Shown: one piece after another, positions 5,892 to 8,186 of the stretch | How positions within the stretch are numbered: the stretch's first letter is position 1 | Layout: every line of letters starts with the position of its first letter | Assembly: GCA_965369945.1 (NCBI GenBank) | Contig: CBDUST010000209.1 | Span: 1 to 8,186, forward strand | Direction of reading: 5' to 3' | Source of the DNA: JADFNO01 sp965369945 | Lineage (GTDB): Bacteria; Planctomycetota; Phycisphaerae; Phycisphaerales; SM1A02 | DNA length: 8,186 nucleotides | The notes under the pieces: generated by a model | Databases searched by the model: none | Told to the model about the DNA's origin: nothing | The model's input: only the letters and a program-made list of their open reading frames with translations | Made by a program: the position numbers and the translations under genes

Positions 5892-7319
5892 ATGGCCATA
5901 AAAAAGTACCGCAAACGAAAGAAGAAGGGCCACAATTCAGGCCAGATGATGACCGTCACGATTCAGCCGGGCGAGGTCCCCTCAGATGCCGACCTCGATG
6001 CCGAGGCCGCCTCTCTGCCCCAAGAGACGGACGAACGATATGAGCGGGCCAAGAAGGACGACATCAGTCTCGCCAAACTCCAACATATGACCAACGAGGA
6101 GCTGGCCACGCTTGCCGAGGACGAGGAAATCCACGAATTCAAAGTGATGCCCAAACAGAAGCTGGTCTTCGAGATTCTCAAGTCCCGCGCTCGCAAACAA
6201 GGCCTCATGGTCGGCGAAGGGACACTGGAGATTCTGCCCGACGGCTTCGGATTCCTACGCAGCCCCGAATATTCCTACCTCGCCTCGGCTGACGATGTCT
6301 ACGTCAGCCCCTCGCAGATCAGACGCTTCGGCCTGAGAAAAGGCCAGGTCATTCGTGGTTTGATCCGGCCGCCCAAGGAGACCGAGACGTACTTCGCGCT
6401 GCTGCGCGTCGAGGAAGTCAATGGACGTGATCCACAAATCATCCACGACCTGCCCACCTTCGAAAACCTAACCCCCCTGCATCCCAACAAGCGCTTTCAC
6501 CTCGAAACAACGCCCGAATGCATCGAGACCCGTGTCATCGACCTCGTGACGCCGCTCGGGTTCGGCCAGCGAGCGCTCATCGTCGCTGCGCCTCGCACCG
6601 GCAAGACCATCATCCTCCAACAGATCACCAAGGCCATCGCTGAGAATCATCCCGACGTTCACGTCATTGTCCTGCTCATCGACGAACGACCGGAAGAGGT
6701 CACCGACTTCCGCCGCAACACACCTGATTCCGTTGAGGTCGTCGCCTCAACATTCGACGAGCAGGCCATGCGCCACATCCAGATCGCTGAGATGGTCACC
6801 GAGAAGGCCCGGCGTCTGGTCGAGTTCGGCGAGGACGTAGTAATCCTGCTCGATTCCATCACACGCCTGGCACGCGGCTACAACAACGCCATGCCCACAA
6901 CCGGGAAAATCGGCACCGGCGGCGTTGATACCAAAGCTCTGATCAAACCCAAAAAGTTCTTCGGCTCAGCCCGAAATATCGAGGACGGCGGCTCGCTCAC
7001 CATCATCGGAACCGCACTTGTCGAGACCGGCTCCAAAGCTGATGAGGTCATCTTCGAGGAATTCAAAGGCACCGGCAACGCTGAGCTGCACCTGACGCGA
7101 AAGCTCGTCGAGAAGCGAATCTGGCCCGCCATCGACATCCCCGCCTCCGGCACACGCCGCGAAGAGCTGCTGCTCGATCCCAAGGAGCTGGAACTTGTCG
7201 GCCGACTGCGCAAAGTCGTCTCCGATATGAGCGTCATCGAAGCGATGGAGTTACTGCGCGGCCGACTCGCCAAGACCAACTCCAACGCCGAATTCCTGAT
7301 GACCATGAACCTGGGCTAA
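5892..7319 (+). CDS. rho: Transcription termination factor Rho
   Basis: A 475-residue hexameric RNA helicase that loads on C-rich nascent RNA and uses ATP to release transcripts from RNA polymerase. Residues 57-103 are the N-terminal helical domain. Residues 105-175 are the cold-shock-like RNA-binding domain with DGFGFLR at 117-123. The ATPase core has Walker A APRTGKT (233-239), the catalytic-glutamate segment LIDERPEEV (262-270), Walker B VVILLDS (316-322), the Q-loop GTGGVDTKAL (341-350) and the R-loop KGTGNAEL (392-399). All functional elements are present, so it should be active. It is about 56 residues longer than E. coli Rho (419), mostly from a very basic start (KKYRKRKKKG at residues 4-13) followed by an acidic stretch (about 28-56). 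The ATG at 5892 is preferred because the basic tail begins directly there; a second possible start is M20 at 5949. It stands alone behind its own leader. Confidence 0.98.
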   Translation: MAIKKYRKRKKKGHNSGQMMTVTIQPGEVPSDADLDAEAASLPQETDERYERAKKDDISLAKLQHMTNEELATLAEDEEIHEFKVMPKQKLVFEILKSRARKQGLMVGEGTLEILPDGFGFLRSPEYSYLASADDVYVSPSQIRRFGLRKGQVIRGLIRPPKETETYFALLRVEEVNGRDPQIIHDLPTFENLTPLHPNKRFHLETTPECIETRVIDLVTPLGFGQRALIVAAPRTGKTIILQQITKAIAENHPDVHVIVLLIDERPEEVTDFRRNTPDSVEVVASTFDEQAMRHIQIAEMVTEKARRLVEFGEDVVILLDSITRLARGYNNAMPTTGKIGTGGVDTKALIKPKKFFGSARNIEDGGSLTIIGTALVETGSKADEVIFEEFKGTGNAELHLTRKLVEKRIWPAIDIPASGTRREELLLDPKELELVGRLRKVVSDMSVIEAMELLRGRLAKTNSNAEFLMTMNLG

Positions 7320-7333
7320 ACCGTGCGGCGCAC

Positions 7334-7347
7334 CCCGCTTCAGCGGG
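7334..7347. terminator. Short GC hairpin after rho (possible 3'-end structure)
   Basis: CCCGCT and AGCGGG flank TC, effectively a 5-bp GC stem with a UUCA loop, beginning 15 nt after the rho stop. No T-run follows, so intrinsic termination is doubtful. The rest of the 89-bp gap (7320-7408) shows no convincing promoter. Confidence 0.3.
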
Positions 7348-7361
7348 CGGCGCTCCCCTAC
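7347..7361. repeat. GCGGCGCTCCCCTAC motif, second copy of a motif upstream of rho
   Basis: GCGGCGCTCCCCTAC here matches GCGGCGCTCCCTAC at 5860-5873 except for one extra C. The two copies flank the rho gene in the same orientation. They may be remnants of a dispersed intergenic repeat, with both lying beside hairpin-forming sequence. Confidence 0.4.
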
Positions 7362-7408
7362 ACACAATCAAGCGAACCGACCCCCACCACCCCTCCGTAC
7401 AACTTCAT

Positions 7409-8182
7409 ATGCACCAGCGACCCAATCGACTCGGGCTTACCCGAACCGAGGTACTCGCAGTACTCCTTGTTATCGTTATCTCAATTGTCGTCCTGCTCTT
7501 GATAGCAGTCGCCCGAATCGGCCCTTTACAAGCGAACGCTCGATCAATGAAGGACGCAGCGCAGATCAACGAGATCGCCCAATCGCTTCTCGTCGCTTCC
7601 CGCGAACTCGACGGCTCATTCCCATTTCCCAGTCTGATCGTCGCCACAGGTGATGATGAGACGGAAGATTTCTCCCTCAACCATTCCGCCAATTTGTACT
7701 CAATCCTAGTTGTAAGACACTACCTCACGCCCGCAATGTTGATCTCTCCCATCGAATACAGCGACCACGTCGTCCAAGCAAACTACGACTTCACCGCTTA
7801 CGACCCGCTTAACGGCTCGTATTGGGATCCATCATTCGTCATGCACATCGAAGATCCCAACATCGGCGCGAATGCCTCTTATGCGCATGTTGCGGCTGTC
7901 GGAGACCGGCGCGACGCGCTCGATCCGGCAAAAACATCGATCGACATGCCAATCCTCGGCACCCGCGGCCCCGATGTCACAAACCTCGACCCTGCTGATT
8001 ACCACCGCTCGCCGACGTATCGATTTACCAAGCCATACGATCGATGGCTCGGCAACATCGCATTCTCCGACAACCACGTCGAAACTCTGCAAACGTTCTA
8101 TCCACAGATGACCGCGAATCCATCCGACAGCGATCGCCATGCTCGCCGCTGCGGGCTGGGCATGTGGACCGTCGGCAGTTGA
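7409..8182 (+). CDS. Pseudopilin-like protein with prepilin-type N-terminal signal
   Basis: A 257-residue protein. A short positive leader (MHQRPNRLG) is followed by LTRTEVLAVLLVIVISIVVL and further hydrophobic residues up to about 36. This fits the type IV prepilin pattern: cleavage after G9, mature Leu+1, Glu at +5 (E14), then one membrane-spanning helix. Residues 40-65 look like the helical stalk. The rest is a globular domain exposed outside the inner membrane. GNIAFSDNHVETL (215-227) resembles the 'GnvlFaDGHVe' end motif of the planctomycete pilin-like (DUF1559, H-x9-DG) proteins, but the DG is changed to DN. Such proteins are numerous in planctomycetes and their roles are mostly unknown; secretion or surface structures are possible. 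The start has no Shine-Dalgarno sequence. No pilus or secretion machinery gene is in view. Confidence 0.78.
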   Translation: MHQRPNRLGLTRTEVLAVLLVIVISIVVLLLIAVARIGPLQANARSMKDAAQINEIAQSLLVASRELDGSFPFPSLIVATGDDETEDFSLNHSANLYSILVVRHYLTPAMLISPIEYSDHVVQANYDFTAYDPLNGSYWDPSFVMHIEDPNIGANASYAHVAAVGDRRDALDPAKTSIDMPILGTRGPDVTNLDPADYHRSPTYRFTKPYDRWLGNIAFSDNHVETLQTFYPQMTANPSDSDRHARRCGLGMWTVGS

Positions 8183-8186
8183 TTCA

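Noticed and set aside
5762..6043. A 93-codon frame overlapping the rho leader and the rho start
   Set aside because: It overlaps rho in another frame, is Arg/Pro-rich and shows no family motif.
7339..7368. Possible promoter for the pseudopilin-like gene (TTCAGC and CACAAT, 18 nt apart)
   Set aside because: Matches to consensus are poor and the -35 part sits inside the post-rho hairpin; not distinguishable from chance.
1..8186. Defence system, mobile element or other accessory island
   Set aside because: No nuclease, transposase, integrase, toxin-antitoxin pair, reverse transcriptase, CRISPR repeat or terminal inverted repeats were seen. The accessory character is limited to the glycan operon.

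Overview
The window looks like the chromosome of a planctomycete, most likely of the class Phycisphaerae. This is an inference. It rests on moderately high GC content, on pseudopilin-like reading frame at the right edge with a terminal motif resembling the planctomycete 'H-x9-DG' pilin-like proteins, and on the character of the envelope-sugar genes. No rRNA or other taxonomic marker was available. All eight genes lie on the + strand and coding density is high. I found no tRNA, rRNA, CRISPR array, insertion sequence or phage gene.

Left part (1-3372): the end of an exopolysaccharide or surface-glycan operon. A truncated GT4 glycosyltransferase is followed by a WcaF-type O-acetyltransferase, then a single 500-residue protein joining a GT2 glycosyltransferase to a second WcaF-type acetyltransferase, then a third free-standing WcaF-type acetyltransferase. 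All three junctions are 4-bp ATGA stop/start overlaps, so the set is probably co-transcribed and translationally coupled. The likely job is to extend a polysaccharide or lipid-linked oligosaccharide and decorate it with acetyl groups. Three related acetyltransferase domains in 2.7 kb, one fused to a transferase, is the most distinctive protein-level feature here.

Middle and right part (3436-7319): housekeeping genes. These are cysS (cysteinyl-tRNA synthetase), coaE (dephospho-CoA kinase, last step of CoA synthesis) and rho (transcription termination factor). The switch from glycan to housekeeping genes falls in a 63-bp gap holding a perfect 16-nt palindrome. The longest gap in the window (224 bp, 5668-5891) precedes rho. 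It contains a plausible promoter, an inverted repeat over the promoter's upstream element, and a leader in which one segment (5811-5818) can pair with any of three other segments. That is the most interesting non-coding signal, and it suggests autoregulation or attenuation of rho.

Right edge (7409-8182): after an 89-bp gap with a short GC hairpin comes a complete, divergent pseudopilin-like gene with an N-terminal prepilin-type signal. Most of the genes lack an obvious close Shine-Dalgarno sequence; the clearest one precedes the GT2-acetyltransferase fusion gene.
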